Assembly: GCF_000384295.1 (NCBI RefSeq)
Contig: NZ_KB913037.1
Location: forward strand, 1,531,975 to 1,595,974
Reading direction: 5' to 3'
Source of the DNA: Amycolatopsis balhimycina FH 1894
GTDB lineage: Bacteria > Actinomycetota > Actinomycetes > Mycobacteriales > Pseudonocardiaceae
Length of the DNA: 64,000 nt
Made by a program: the position numbers and the translations under genes. The notes under the pieces were generated by a model. That model was not told the DNA's origin. It made no database searches and saw only the letters and a program-made list of their open reading frames with translations. This document shows positions 1 to 7,704 of the stretch, in pieces. Numbering within the stretch: position 1 is the stretch's first letter; each line of letters opens with the position of its first letter.

Positions 1-2
1 CG

Positions 3-1001
3 GCGTGGGGCGAGCCGCCCGCGCTCGCCGACGTCGACGTGCCCGAACCCACCGGGAGCGAGGTGCTGGTCCGCGTCGAGGCGGCCGGGATCTGCCATTC
101 CGACCTGCACGTCCTCGACGCGGCGCCGGGCACCCTCCCCTACCGGCCGCCCTTCACCCTGGGCCACGAGATCGCCGGGCACGTCGTAGCGGGAGGCTCC
201 GGCGTCACCATCGGCGACCGGGTCGCCGTGCACGGCCCCTGGGGCTGCGGCAGCTGCCGTCGGTGCGCGACCGGCGAGGACAACTACTGCGACCGGCGCG
301 CCGAGCTGGCGTGGACCGGCGCGGGTCTCGGCCGCGACGGCGGGATGGCCGGCCACGTGCTGGTCCCGCACGTCCGTCACCTGGTCCCGATCGGCGACCT
401 CGACGCCACCCAGGCGGCGCCGCTGACCGACGCCGGCCTGACGCCGTACCACGCGGTGGCCCGGTTGCGCCTGGGCGGCAACGCGTCCGTGGTGGTCGTC
501 GGCGTCGGCGGGCTCGGGCACGTGGCGATCCAGATCCTGCGCGCGGTCACCCAGGCCCGCGTGCTCGCCGTCGACGTCCGCGAGGACGCCCTGTCCCTCG
601 CCGACCGGTCGGGAGCCCACCGCACCCTGCTCGCGCGAGCCGACACCGAGACGGTCCTGCGTCGCGAGACCGGCGGCGCCGACGCGGTGCTCGACTTCGT
701 CGGCAGCGACCCGACCCTGCGCCTCTCCGCGGGCATCCTGCGCCCGGGAGGCGACCTGGTGCTCGTCGGCAGCGGCGGCGGAAAGCTCACCGTCGGCAAG
801 CCTGGCCCCCTCCCCCAGGGCGCGTCGGTGTCGCTCCCGTTCTGGGGCAGCAGCCGCGAGCTGGGCGAGGTGATCGCGCTGGCGAGGACGGGCGGAATCC
901 GCGTGGAGACCGAACTCTTCCCCCTGACGGAAGCGGGCGAAGCGTTCAAGCGGCTGCGGGAGGGGCGCATCCAGGGCCGGGCGGTCCTCCTGCCCGGCTG
1001 A
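3..1001 (+). CDS. Zinc-dependent alcohol dehydrogenase (5' end outside window)
   Basis: Medium-chain NAD(P)-dependent alcohol dehydrogenase, expected to oxidise an alcohol to an aldehyde or ketone in the cytoplasm. The frame is open to the left edge (AWGEPPALADVDVPEP precedes the first internal GTG at 39), so the true start lies upstream. Visible signatures: catalytic-zinc region CHSDLH, GHEIAGHV, the four structural-zinc cysteines in CGSCRRCATGEDNYC, and a Rossmann motif VGVGGLGHVAI in the second half. Length from the edge (332 codons) fits the family. The next gene on the same strand, after about 140 bp, is a Baeyer-Villiger monooxygenase, which would act on a ketone product. Substrate cannot be read from sequence. 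Confidence 0.93.
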   Translation, partial: AWGEPPALADVDVPEPTGSEVLVRVEAAGICHSDLHVLDAAPGTLPYRPPFTLGHEIAGHVVAGGSGVTIGDRVAVHGPWGCGSCRRCATGEDNYCDRRAELAWTGAGLGRDGGMAGHVLVPHVRHLVPIGDLDATQAAPLTDAGLTPYHAVARLRLGGNASVVVVGVGGLGHVAIQILRAVTQARVLAVDVREDALSLADRSGAHRTLLARADTETVLRRETGGADAVLDFVGSDPTLRLSAGILRPGGDLVLVGSGGGKLTVGKPGPLPQGASVSLPFWGSSRELGEVIALARTGGIRVETELFPLTEAGEAFKRLREGRIQGRAVLLPG

Positions 1002-1056
1002 CCGCGCGCTCGCTCAGCCGTCACCGCACTTCCTTCAGGAAGATCATCGGGTACCC

Positions 1057-1078
1057 TTGAATCAAGCAGCTGATTTAA
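1057..1078 (+). promoter_or_regulatory. Imperfect inverted repeat upstream of the BVMO, candidate operator
   Basis: TTGAATCA and TGATTTAA flank a 6-bp spacer in an unusually AT-rich patch inside the 140-bp gap between the dehydrogenase and the monooxygenase. Seven of eight arm positions pair. The size and symmetry suit a TetR- or MarR-type dimer; no such regulator gene is adjacent in the window, so the cognate protein is unknown. Confidence 0.45.
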
Positions 1079-1141
1079 TTCGGTCCCGATCCCGCCGCAC
1101 CCGGTCCCCCTCTGCCGCCGGCGGGCACCAGAAGGGAAGGC

Positions 1142-2965
1142 ATGTCCCCCCACCCCGCATCCCCGGAACGCAAGCGCTTCACCCCCGACGAGCTCGGCTT
1201 CGATCCGGACGACCTGCGCCGGAAGTACCGGGCCGAGCGCGACCGGCGCCTCCGCCCGGACGGGGCCGCCCAGTACCGCCGGGCCGCCGGCGAATTCGGC
1301 TACTACGCCACCGATCCCTACACCGACCGCGTCGAGCGAGCCGGCGTACGGGACCGGGTCGAGGCGGTCGTCGTCGGCGCGGGCTTCGGCGGCCTGCTCA
1401 CCGCCGCGCGGCTGCGCGAGGCCGGCGTCCAGGAGATCCGCATGGTCGACGAGGCGGGCGACTTCGGCGGCACCTGGTACTGGAACCGCTACCCCGGCAT
1501 CCACTGCGACATCGAGTCCTACGAGTACCTGCCGCTGCTGGAGGAAGTCGGCTACGTGCCGAAATGGCGGTACGCGCCCGGCGAGGAGATCCGGCAGCAC
1601 GCTATCGCCGTCGCGCGGCACTACGACCTCTACCGCGACACGCTGTTCCACACCCGCGTGACCGAGCTGCGCTGGGACGAGGACGCGTCCGGGTGGCAGG
1701 TGCGCACCGATCGCGGGGACGAGTTCCGCGCCCGGTACGTCGTGGTGTCCTCCGGCACGCTCACCCAGCCCAAGCTGCCGGGCATCCCCGGGATCGAGAC
1801 CTTCCGCGGGCACACGTTCCACACCAGCCGCTGGGACTACGGCTACACCGGAGGCAGCCCCGACGGCGGCCTGGACCGCTTGGCGGACAAGAAGGTCGGC
1901 GTCGTCGGCACCGGCGCGACCGGCATCCAGGTCATCCCGCACCTCGGGCGCGACGCCGGACAGCTGTACGTCTTCCAGCGCACGCCGTCGTCGGTCGACG
2001 TGCGCGGCAACCGCCCCACAGACCCGGCGTGGGCCGCGTCCCTGCAGCCGGGCTGGCAGCGGGAGCGGATGGACAACTTCCTCACGATCGTCACCGGCGG
2101 GCACGCCGACGCCGATCTCGTCGGCGACGGCTGGACCAGCACCGGCCGGCTGCAACGCCAGATGCTCAGCGGCATCGTCGACACCGGCCTGCCGGTCGAG
2201 GACCGCGAATACTTCGACGAAATCGCGGACTTCCGGAAGATGAACGAAATCCGCGCCCGCGTCGACGAAGTCGTGACCGACCCGGCCACCGCCGAGCTGC
2301 TCAAGCCCTGGTACCGGTACATGTGCAAGCGGCCGACGTTCAGCGACTTCTACCTGCAGACGTTCAACCGCCCCAACGTCACGCTGGTCGACACCGCGGA
2401 CTTCGGTGGTATCACCCGGATGACCGAGAACGCGGTCGTCGTCGGCGACCGCGAGTACGAAGTGGACTGCGTCGTCTTCGCCACCGGCTTCGAGGTCGGG
2501 ATTTCCGGCATCCTCTCCGGCACGCTGCCGGTCTACGGCCGTGACGGGACGCCCCTGCTGCAGTCGTGGTCCCAGGGACCGAAGACGCTGCACGGCTTCT
2601 ACAGCCACGGCTTCCCGAACCTGTTCCACCTCGGGTCGCTGCAGAACGCCACCGCCGTCAACTTCGCGCACATCCTCCAGGAACAGGCCACGCACATCGG
2701 CGCGGTCGTCGCCGAGGCCCGCAAACGCGACGCCCGGTACGTCGAGCCCACCGCCGGCGCCCAGGAGGCGTGGGTCGCCACCGTCCGCGCGAACGCCCGC
2801 GACACCTCCGCGTTCCTGACCGAGTGCACCCCCGGCTACTACAACAACGAAGGCAAACCGCGTCCGGCGGGCAATTCCTTCGCCCCGGGACCGATCGTCT
2901 TCCACGACCTGCTGCGCCGCTGGCGCACGGACGGCGGGATGGACGACGTCCTGGTCGGCGCGTGA
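1142..2965 (+). CDS. Baeyer-Villiger monooxygenase (flavoprotein)
   Basis: FAD/NADPH-dependent monooxygenase inserting oxygen next to a carbonyl (ketone to ester or lactone). Evidence in the 607-residue protein: FAD Rossmann motif GAGFGG at about 79-84, the family segment GGTWYWNRYPG with DIESYEY after it, the BVMO fingerprint FRGHTFHTSRW at about 221-231, and a second nucleotide motif GTGATG near 255 for NADPH. The C-terminal CTPGYYNNEGKP is as in cyclohexanone/phenylacetone-type enzymes. An N-terminal extension of about 70 residues precedes the FAD domain, as in longer actinobacterial BVMOs. ATG 1142 follows GAAGGGAAGG. Its stop overlaps the GTG of the following beta-propeller gene, so the two are translationally coupled. 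Confidence 0.95.
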   Translation: MSPHPASPERKRFTPDELGFDPDDLRRKYRAERDRRLRPDGAAQYRRAAGEFGYYATDPYTDRVERAGVRDRVEAVVVGAGFGGLLTAARLREAGVQEIRMVDEAGDFGGTWYWNRYPGIHCDIESYEYLPLLEEVGYVPKWRYAPGEEIRQHAIAVARHYDLYRDTLFHTRVTELRWDEDASGWQVRTDRGDEFRARYVVVSSGTLTQPKLPGIPGIETFRGHTFHTSRWDYGYTGGSPDGGLDRLADKKVGVVGTGATGIQVIPHLGRDAGQLYVFQRTPSSVDVRGNRPTDPAWAASLQPGWQRERMDNFLTIVTGGHADADLVGDGWTSTGRLQRQMLSGIVDTGLPVEDREYFDEIADFRKMNEIRARVDEVVTDPATAELLKPWYRYMCKRPTFSDFYLQTFNRPNVTLVDTADFGGITRMTENAVVVGDREYEVDCVVFATGFEVGISGILSGTLPVYGRDGTPLLQSWSQGPKTLHGFYSHGFPNLFHLGSLQNATAVNFAHILQEQATHIGAVVAEARKRDARYVEPTAGAQEAWVATVRANARDTSAFLTECTPGYYNNEGKPRPAGNSFAPGPIVFHDLLRRWRTDGGMDDVLVGA

Positions 2966-4560
2966 CCGGCTTCCGCGCCCGCCGGCTGACCCGGCCCACC
3001 TCGCTGCGCGGCTCGAACGGCGTCGCCTTCGGCCCGGACGGGCGGCTGTACGTGGCGCAGTTCCTGGCCGGCGAGATCAGCGCCGTCGACCTGGCCACCG
3101 GCGACGTCGAGGTGGTCGTGCCGGCCGGCGGGCCGGTGCAGGCGCCGGACGACCTCGCCTTCGGCGCCGACGGATCGATGTACATCACCGACCTCGTGCC
3201 CGGCCGCGTGTGGCGACGGCGTCCCGACACGACGTTCACCTTGGTCACCGACCAGGTCCGGCTGCCCAACGGGATCACCTGCGTCGGCGACCGCCTGTTC
3301 GTCAACGAGATGATCCCGGACGGCCGGCTGCTCGAACTGGGCGACGGCGAGGCGAAAGTACTCACCGGCGGCCTGGCCATGGGCAACGCCATGCAGCTCG
3401 GCCCGGACGGTGCCCTCTACTACCCGCACATGCTCACCGGCGAGGTCTTCCGGATCCCGCCCGACGGCGGCACTCCCGAGCTCGTCGCCGCCGAGGTCCA
3501 CGAACCGGTCGCCGTCCGGTTCGACCAGGGCGGTGTGCTGCAGGTGCTTTCGCGCGGCGTGGCCGGCATCGTGACCCGCATCGATCTGTTCGGCACCGGC
3601 GACCGGACGCTGATCACCAGCGGGCTGCCCGGGCTGGACAACGCGGCCTTCGACACCGAGAACCGCATGTTCGTCTCCAGCTACGCCGGCGGGGGTATCA
3701 CCGAGCTGCACCCCGACGGCCGGACCCGCGAGATCGCCCCGCGCGGATTCGCCGGCCCCTACGGCGTGACGGTGGATCTCGGCGGCACGGTGCACGTCGC
3801 CGATCACTACCGCATCGCCGAACCGCGACAGCCCGAGGACGACGTCACCACGACCGAGCTGCTCCCGTTCGCGCACGGCATCGCCGCCGACGGCGACCTG
3901 CTCCACCTGACTTCGCAGTACGGCCAGGTCCGGACCTACGACCGGACGACCCGGTCCGTGCGCACGCGAGCGAACGGCCTGGCCGAGCCCTCGGGCGTCG
4001 CCGTCCGCGCGGACGGCGCGCTCGTGGTCGCCGAGGCCGGCGCGGGCCGTGTCCTCACCATCGACGCCGAGGACACCGTCGGCGTGCTCGCCGCCGGCTT
4101 CGGCCGTCCGGTCGACGTCGCGGTGGACAGCGAAGGACGTTGGTACCTCAGCGACGAGGAGCGCGGCGCGGTGTACCGCCTCGACGGGGAAACCGCGGTC
4201 GTCCTGGCGGACGGCCTCGGCGCCCCACAGGGAATCACGGCCGGCGACGGCTGCCTGTACGTCGCGGAAACCGCGCGGGGCCGGCTCGTCGCGGTGGACC
4301 TGGTGACCGGTGACGTCCGCAAGGCAGCCGACCTGCCGACGAACTGTGACAACCGGGGCTTCGCCCCGGGCCGGGGGCTTCGCCACCCGGACCCCCGAAA
4401 AGCGAGTCCCGGGCGGACCGGCGACCTGCCCGCGTTGCACGCCCACGGCCTTCCCGGGGTCGCCCGGCCGTTCACCGGCCTGGCCACGGCGGCCGACGGC
4501 TCCCTCTACGCGGCCGCCGGCGGCACCGTCGTGCACCTGACTCCCGCGGGGAAACCGTGA
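2962..4560 (+). CDS. SMP-30/gluconolactonase-like beta-propeller protein
   Basis: Predicted cytoplasmic six-bladed propeller of 532 residues with repeated blade motifs (FGPDGRLYVAQF, FGADGSMYITDL, VRADGALVVAEAG, DSEGRWYLSDE). SMP-30/gluconolactonase-like proteins often hydrolyse lactones, which would suit the product of the monooxygenase it overlaps by 4 nt (GTG 2962 within the BVMO stop). No clear signal peptide. The protein carries an alien segment near residues 464-485 (RGFAPGRGLRHPDPRK and onward) that comes from a GC-rich hairpin repeat inserted in frame at DNA level. The same GTGA overlap couples it to the next gene. The lactonase role is inferred from family and context; some such propellers have other activities. 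Confidence 0.8.
   Translation: MTGFRARRLTRPTSLRGSNGVAFGPDGRLYVAQFLAGEISAVDLATGDVEVVVPAGGPVQAPDDLAFGADGSMYITDLVPGRVWRRRPDTTFTLVTDQVRLPNGITCVGDRLFVNEMIPDGRLLELGDGEAKVLTGGLAMGNAMQLGPDGALYYPHMLTGEVFRIPPDGGTPELVAAEVHEPVAVRFDQGGVLQVLSRGVAGIVTRIDLFGTGDRTLITSGLPGLDNAAFDTENRMFVSSYAGGGITELHPDGRTREIAPRGFAGPYGVTVDLGGTVHVADHYRIAEPRQPEDDVTTTELLPFAHGIAADGDLLHLTSQYGQVRTYDRTTRSVRTRANGLAEPSGVAVRADGALVVAEAGAGRVLTIDAEDTVGVLAAGFGRPVDVAVDSEGRWYLSDEERGAVYRLDGETAVVLADGLGAPQGITAGDGCLYVAETARGRLVAVDLVTGDVRKAADLPTNCDNRGFAPGRGLRHPDPRKASPGRTGDLPALHAHGLPGVARPFTGLATAADGSLYAAAGGTVVHLTPAGKP
4353..4400 (+). repeat. GC-rich double-hairpin repeat inserted within the beta-propeller gene
   Basis: CCGGGGCTTCGCCCCGG (4353-4369) is a perfect 7-bp stem with a TTC loop, directly followed by a second stem in which GGGGG(CTTCGCCACCCGGA)CCCCC pairs. 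The unit keeps the reading frame open and encodes a Gly/Arg/Pro-rich stretch foreign to the propeller blades. From memory, this CTTCG-centred unit resembles small dispersed repeats of actinomycete genomes; only one copy is in this window, so dispersal is unproven here. Confidence 0.6.
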
Positions 4561-5303
4561 CCGCACCCGCACGCCGGCAGGTCCTCCAGGCCCTCAGCGG
4601 CCTGCTGCTCGCCCTGTTCGTCTCCACGCTGAGCAGCACCGTGGTTTCCACCGCGCCGGCCATCCTCGGCAGCCTCGCCGCCGGCACCGCGATGTACGGC
4701 GCCGCCGTCTTCCTCAGCCAGTACTTCCAGGTCAGCCGGGCCCGCACCCCGACAGAGGCCGGGCTGCTGACCATCCCGATGATGGCAGGCATCCTGGTTT
4801 CCTCCGTCGTCGCCGGACGCCGGATCAGCCGCACCGGCCGCCTCAAGCCGTTCCTCGTCACCGGCGCGGTCAGCCTGACGGCCGGGTTCGCCGGCCTGGG
4901 CCTCGTCGACGAGCGCACTCCCCTGCTCTTCATCGGCGTCGCGATGCTGCTGATCGGCATCGGAGTCGGCATGACCCTGCAGAACTTCGTGCTCGTCGTG
5001 CAGAACGCCGTTCCCCTGCGGGACATCGGCGCGGCCGGCGCCACCGTCTCCTTCTTCCGCTCCCTCGGCGGCACCATCGGCGTCGCCGTCCTCGGTGCGG
5101 TCCTGGCCCGACAGGTCGCGGACCGCACCGCGGCCGGCGACCCGCCACCGGTCGCCTACGGCGCCGCCACCGGGCACATCTTCGCCATCTCGGCCGGCGT
5201 CGCGCTGCTCGGCGTGCTCACCGCGGTCCTGCTCAAACCCGTGTCGCTGCGCGACAGCCTCGATTTGCCCGACGCCGCCAAAAAACCGGCGGACGTCACT
5301 TGA
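4557..5303 (+). CDS. MFS (DHA2-type) transporter with a large internal deletion
   Basis: Only 248 residues, about half the usual size. The first ~27 residues match the start of a 14-helix drug/H+ antiporter (SGLLLALFVSTLSSTVVSTA), where an intact family member continues into LPRIVGDL and the N-terminal helix bundle. Here the text jumps at about residue 31 to AILGSLAAGTAMYGAAVFLS, which in full-length relatives belongs to the second half (then SPTEAGLL-like PTEAGLLTIP, and GATVSFFRSLGGTIGVAVLGA). So helix 1 is fused in frame to the C-terminal helices. Probably non-functional as an exporter. GTG start overlaps the preceding stop. The gene is kept as a CDS because the frame is open. Confidence 0.75.
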   Translation: MTAPARRQVLQALSGLLLALFVSTLSSTVVSTAPAILGSLAAGTAMYGAAVFLSQYFQVSRARTPTEAGLLTIPMMAGILVSSVVAGRRISRTGRLKPFLVTGAVSLTAGFAGLGLVDERTPLLFIGVAMLLIGIGVGMTLQNFVLVVQNAVPLRDIGAAGATVSFFRSLGGTIGVAVLGAVLARQVADRTAAGDPPPVAYGAATGHIFAISAGVALLGVLTAVLLKPVSLRDSLDLPDAAKKPADVT

Positions 5304-5330
5304 CGTTGACACTGTGACAAGGTCTTCACT
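5300..5330 (+). promoter_or_regulatory. MerR-type promoter with 19-bp spacer
   Basis: A -35-like TTGACG (5300-5305) and a -10-like TTCACT (5325-5330) are separated by 19 bp, and the spacer contains the 15-bp near-palindrome TTGACACTGTGACAA (5306-5320). A long spacer with a central dyad is the hallmark of MerR-controlled promoters. Transcription would start a few bases before the GTG at 5342, giving a very short leader. The MerR gene it should answer to is truncated. Confidence 0.6.
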
Positions 5331-5341
5331 GCGGGGAGGAG

Positions 5342-6004
5342 GTGGTCACCATCAACCACGCATCGGACACGCAGCTGCTCGACGCGTTGAGCGCCGGGAA
5401 CTCGTCGGCACGGCTCCAAGCGGCGCTCGCCCTGGGCATCCGGGCCGACCCGGGGCTCGCCGGCGCGGTCGTGGCCCGGTGCGCGCTCGAGCCCGACTTC
5501 TTCGTGCGCGACATGCTCACCTGGGCGTTGACCCGCCTCCCGGCGGACGTCGTCGTGCCCAGGCTCGTCACGGAACTCCGGTCCGGGCGGGCGCAGGCCC
5601 GCAGCCAGGCGCTGCACACGCTGTCCAAGATCGGGGACCGGACGGCGTGGCCCGCGATCACCCCGACACTGCTGCACGACCCCGACGACGAAGTCGCCCG
5701 AAGCGCGTGGCGTGCCGCCGTCGTGCTCGTGCCGCCCGGGGACAGCGCGGAACTGGCCGTGGAACTGGCACATCAGCTCGGCCGTGGCGACCCGGCCGTG
5801 CAGCTGAGCCTCAGCCGGGCCCTCGTCGCGCTCGGTGACGTGGCCGAGCCGGCCCTGCAGCCGGCACTGGCGAACCCGGACCCGGCCGTGCGCGCGCACG
5901 CCCGCGCCACCGAACGGCTCCTGCACGACCCGGACGCCGGTTTCGACCTGGCCGTCGACGAGGCGAAGCGGATCGTCGCGCTCGGCCCGGGCGCCGCGTG
6001 CTGA
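5342..6004 (+). CDS. HEAT-repeat protein
   Basis: A 220-residue helical-repeat protein: successive units such as ARLQAALALGIRADPGLAG, VRDMLTWALTRLPADVVVP, ARSQALHTLSKIGDRTAW and AVQLSLSRALVALGDVAEP show paired amphipathic helices typical of HEAT/PBS-lyase-like scaffolds. No catalytic motif, signal or membrane segment. The GTG start sits immediately after GGGAGGAG, too close for ordinary Shine-Dalgarno use; with the predicted start site a few bases upstream it may be translated nearly leaderless. The 3' end overlaps a MerR reading frame (GTGCTGA). HEAT-MerR pairs occur in actinobacteria, so a regulatory partner role is likely, but function is unknown. Confidence 0.8.
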   Translation: MVTINHASDTQLLDALSAGNSSARLQAALALGIRADPGLAGAVVARCALEPDFFVRDMLTWALTRLPADVVVPRLVTELRSGRAQARSQALHTLSKIGDRTAWPAITPTLLHDPDDEVARSAWRAAVVLVPPGDSAELAVELAHQLGRGDPAVQLSLSRALVALGDVAEPALQPALANPDPAVRAHARATERLLHDPDAGFDLAVDEAKRIVALGPGAAC

Positions 6005-6105
6005 TCGGGGAGGTGGCCCGCCGGTCCGGGGTGAGCACGCGGATGCTCCGGCATTACGACTCCCTCGGGCTGGTGCGGCCACCAGCCCACGCCGCCCGCC
6101 GGTGA
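5998..6105 (+). pseudogene. Truncated MerR-family regulator (DNA-binding part only)
   Basis: From GTG 5998 the frame reads LIGEVARRSGVSTRMLRHYD then SLGLVRPPAHAARR and stops. This is an excellent MerR winged-helix N-terminus (helix-turn-helix plus the RHYD/GL wing start), but it ends after 35 codons just where the TGYR/YR-type wing and dimerisation helix should follow. No continuation was found in either other frame downstream. It overlaps the HEAT gene stop. The remnant could bind DNA poorly at most; I call it a decayed regulator of the 5300-5330 promoter. Confidence 0.8.
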
Positions 6106-6201
6106 TCGGCAGCATTCGACCGTACGGCAGTGGCAGCGCGGACCTCGGCGCGCAACCGGCGACGCTCCTGAAACCGGGGAAACCATGCGACGATCACGGC
6201 C

Positions 6202-6672
6202 GTGAGCCCGCAGCAGTTCCGCGCCGTCATCGCCGCCGGTCCGCGCGACCGTGCGGTCATCGCCGTGCCCTTCGACCCGGACGAGACGTGGGGCGCCAAG
6301 GCCGACCATCCCGTGGGCGGCACGATCGAGGGCAGACGGGTCCGCGGGAGACTGTCCCCGACCGGCAGCGGGTGGCTGTTGACCGTCACGCCGATGTGGC
6401 TGCGCGACACCGGCGTCACCATCGGCACCGAGGTGACCGTCGAGCTGGCTCCGGAAGGCCCGCAGCGCGAAGACCTTGCCGACGACGTCGCCGCGGCGCT
6501 GGCCGGCAACCCGGCCGCGGCCGCGTTCTTCGACACGCTGGCGCAGTTCTACCGCAAGGCCTACCTCCGCTGGATCGACGCGACCACGCGCCGCCCGGAT
6601 CTCCGCGCGGCTCGCATCGCCGAAGTAGTCGACCTGCTTGCGGCGCGCGTCAAACAGCGGCCACGGCCGTGA
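6202..6672 (+). CDS. DUF1905 / YdeI-OmpD-associated family protein
   Basis: 156 residues. The first ~85 residues have the DUF1905 beta-barrel pattern (FDPDETWGAK, VGGTIEGRRVRGRL, VTIGTEVTVELAPEGPQ); residues ~90-150 match the YdeI/OmpD-associated helical part (AFFDTLAQFYRKAYLRWID, then a run ending RIAEVVDLLAA). These two modules are commonly fused in actinobacterial proteins of unknown biochemical role. GTG 6202 is chosen because the conserved region begins only a few residues later. It ends 3 bp before the convergent EamA gene. Confidence 0.8.
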   Translation: MSPQQFRAVIAAGPRDRAVIAVPFDPDETWGAKADHPVGGTIEGRRVRGRLSPTGSGWLLTVTPMWLRDTGVTIGTEVTVELAPEGPQREDLADDVAAALAGNPAAAAFFDTLAQFYRKAYLRWIDATTRRPDLRAARIAEVVDLLAARVKQRPRP

Positions 6673-6675
6673 CGG

Positions 6676-7623
6676 CTACCCACGCCGCGGCGCGGTTGTC
6701 CGGGTCGCCGCGGAGTTGTGCGTCGTCCTGCGGGAGATGGCGACACCGATCAGGCAGAGCGCGCCGCCGACGAGTCCGTATGCCGTGGGGATCTCGGCGA
6801 GCAGCAGCCACGACAACAGCACCGACGCGGCCGGAACGGCGTAGGTCACCGCTGACAGCCGGCCGGCGTCCATGCGGCGCAGCGCGTACGCCCACGCGGT
6901 GAACCCGATCGCCGTGGGAAACACGCCGAGGTAGACGGCGCTGAGCACGGCCGGCGCGGAAGCCGTCTGCAGCTCGCCGACCAGCTGCGGCGCCCAGGGC
7001 AGCAGGACCACGGTGGCGACGACACAGCCGAGCCAGATCGCGGTGAACCCGTCGACGTGGCGCAACGCGACCTTCTGGATCATGACGCCCGCGGCGTAGA
7101 GAGCGGCGGCCAGCAAGCACAGCAGGACGCCCGCCCAGTCGCGCTGAGTGGTAGCCGCCGTCGCGATGACCGCGGCGCCGCTCAGCGCGACGAGCGAGCC
7201 GACGATGAGCGATCGCGAGAAGCCTTCGCCGAGAAGCTTCCCGGCAGCGACGGCGACCAGCAGCGGCGCGAGGTTGACCAGCAAGGCCGCGGTCCCCGCG
7301 TCGACGTGGTGTTCCCCCGCGTTGAGGGCCACGGTGTAACCGGCCAGCCAGACCACGGCGTAAGCCGCGATCAGCAGGAACGCCTTGCGGGACAACCGGA
7401 CGTGGACCGGCCGCCGGGCGGGCAGGAGCGCGGTGAGGGTGACAGCCGCGACGCCGAGCCGCAGCAACGCCAGCGGCCCGGGGGACAGCGCGTGCCCGAT
7501 GCCGCGGATGGCGACGAAGGACGAAGCCCACAGCACCACCGCGAGCCCGGCGGCGGCCGCGATCTTGGCAAGGTCGGTTTTGCCGGCGCCGGCGGGCCGG
7601 GCGGTCTCGATCAGTGGGGTCAC
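6676..7623 (-). CDS. EamA/DMT-family exporter
   Basis: Ten-helix drug/metabolite transporter (about 315 residues) with the two EamA repeats: the first begins AGLAVVLWASSFVAIRG, the second AGVLLCLLAAALYAAGVM. Proteins of this family export amino acids, nucleosides or drugs across the cytoplasmic membrane. An upstream in-frame GTG at 7656 would add 11 residues, but that extension runs into the TGTACA repeat at 7644-7652, so GTG 7623 is preferred. Divergently transcribed from a LysR regulator, the usual arrangement for a substrate-inducible exporter. Confidence 0.87.
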   Translation of the reverse strand: MTPLIETARPAGAGKTDLAKIAAAAGLAVVLWASSFVAIRGIGHALSPGPLALLRLGVAAVTLTALLPARRPVHVRLSRKAFLLIAAYAVVWLAGYTVALNAGEHHVDAGTAALLVNLAPLLVAVAAGKLLGEGFSRSLIVGSLVALSGAAVIATAATTQRDWAGVLLCLLAAALYAAGVMIQKVALRHVDGFTAIWLGCVVATVVLLPWAPQLVGELQTASAPAVLSAVYLGVFPTAIGFTAWAYALRRMDAGRLSAVTYAVPAASVLLSWLLLAEIPTAYGLVGGALCLIGVAISRRTTHNSAATRTTAPRRG

Positions 7624-7643
7624 CCCCGTATCGTCACCCGCAC

Positions 7644-7696
7644 CTCTGTACAGCACAAGCGACTAGTTCTGGACATCTGTTAAGCGTCTCTGTACA
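7644..7696. promoter_or_regulatory. Direct repeat CTCTGTACA in the EamA/LysR divide
   Basis: Two identical 9-mers CTCTGTACA lie at 7644-7652 and 7688-7696, 44 bp apart (about four helical turns), each containing the palindrome TGTACA. The second is 9 bp before the LysR start codon. Paired sites on the same DNA face suit a tetrameric LysR protein controlling both directions. Sequence-only inference. Confidence 0.5.
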
Positions 7697-7704
7697 TTTG
7701 CCTG

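Noticed and set aside
377..2905. An 842-codon minus-strand open frame over the dehydrogenase and BVMO
   Set aside because: Crosses two well-recognised plus-strand genes and contains no recognisable domain.
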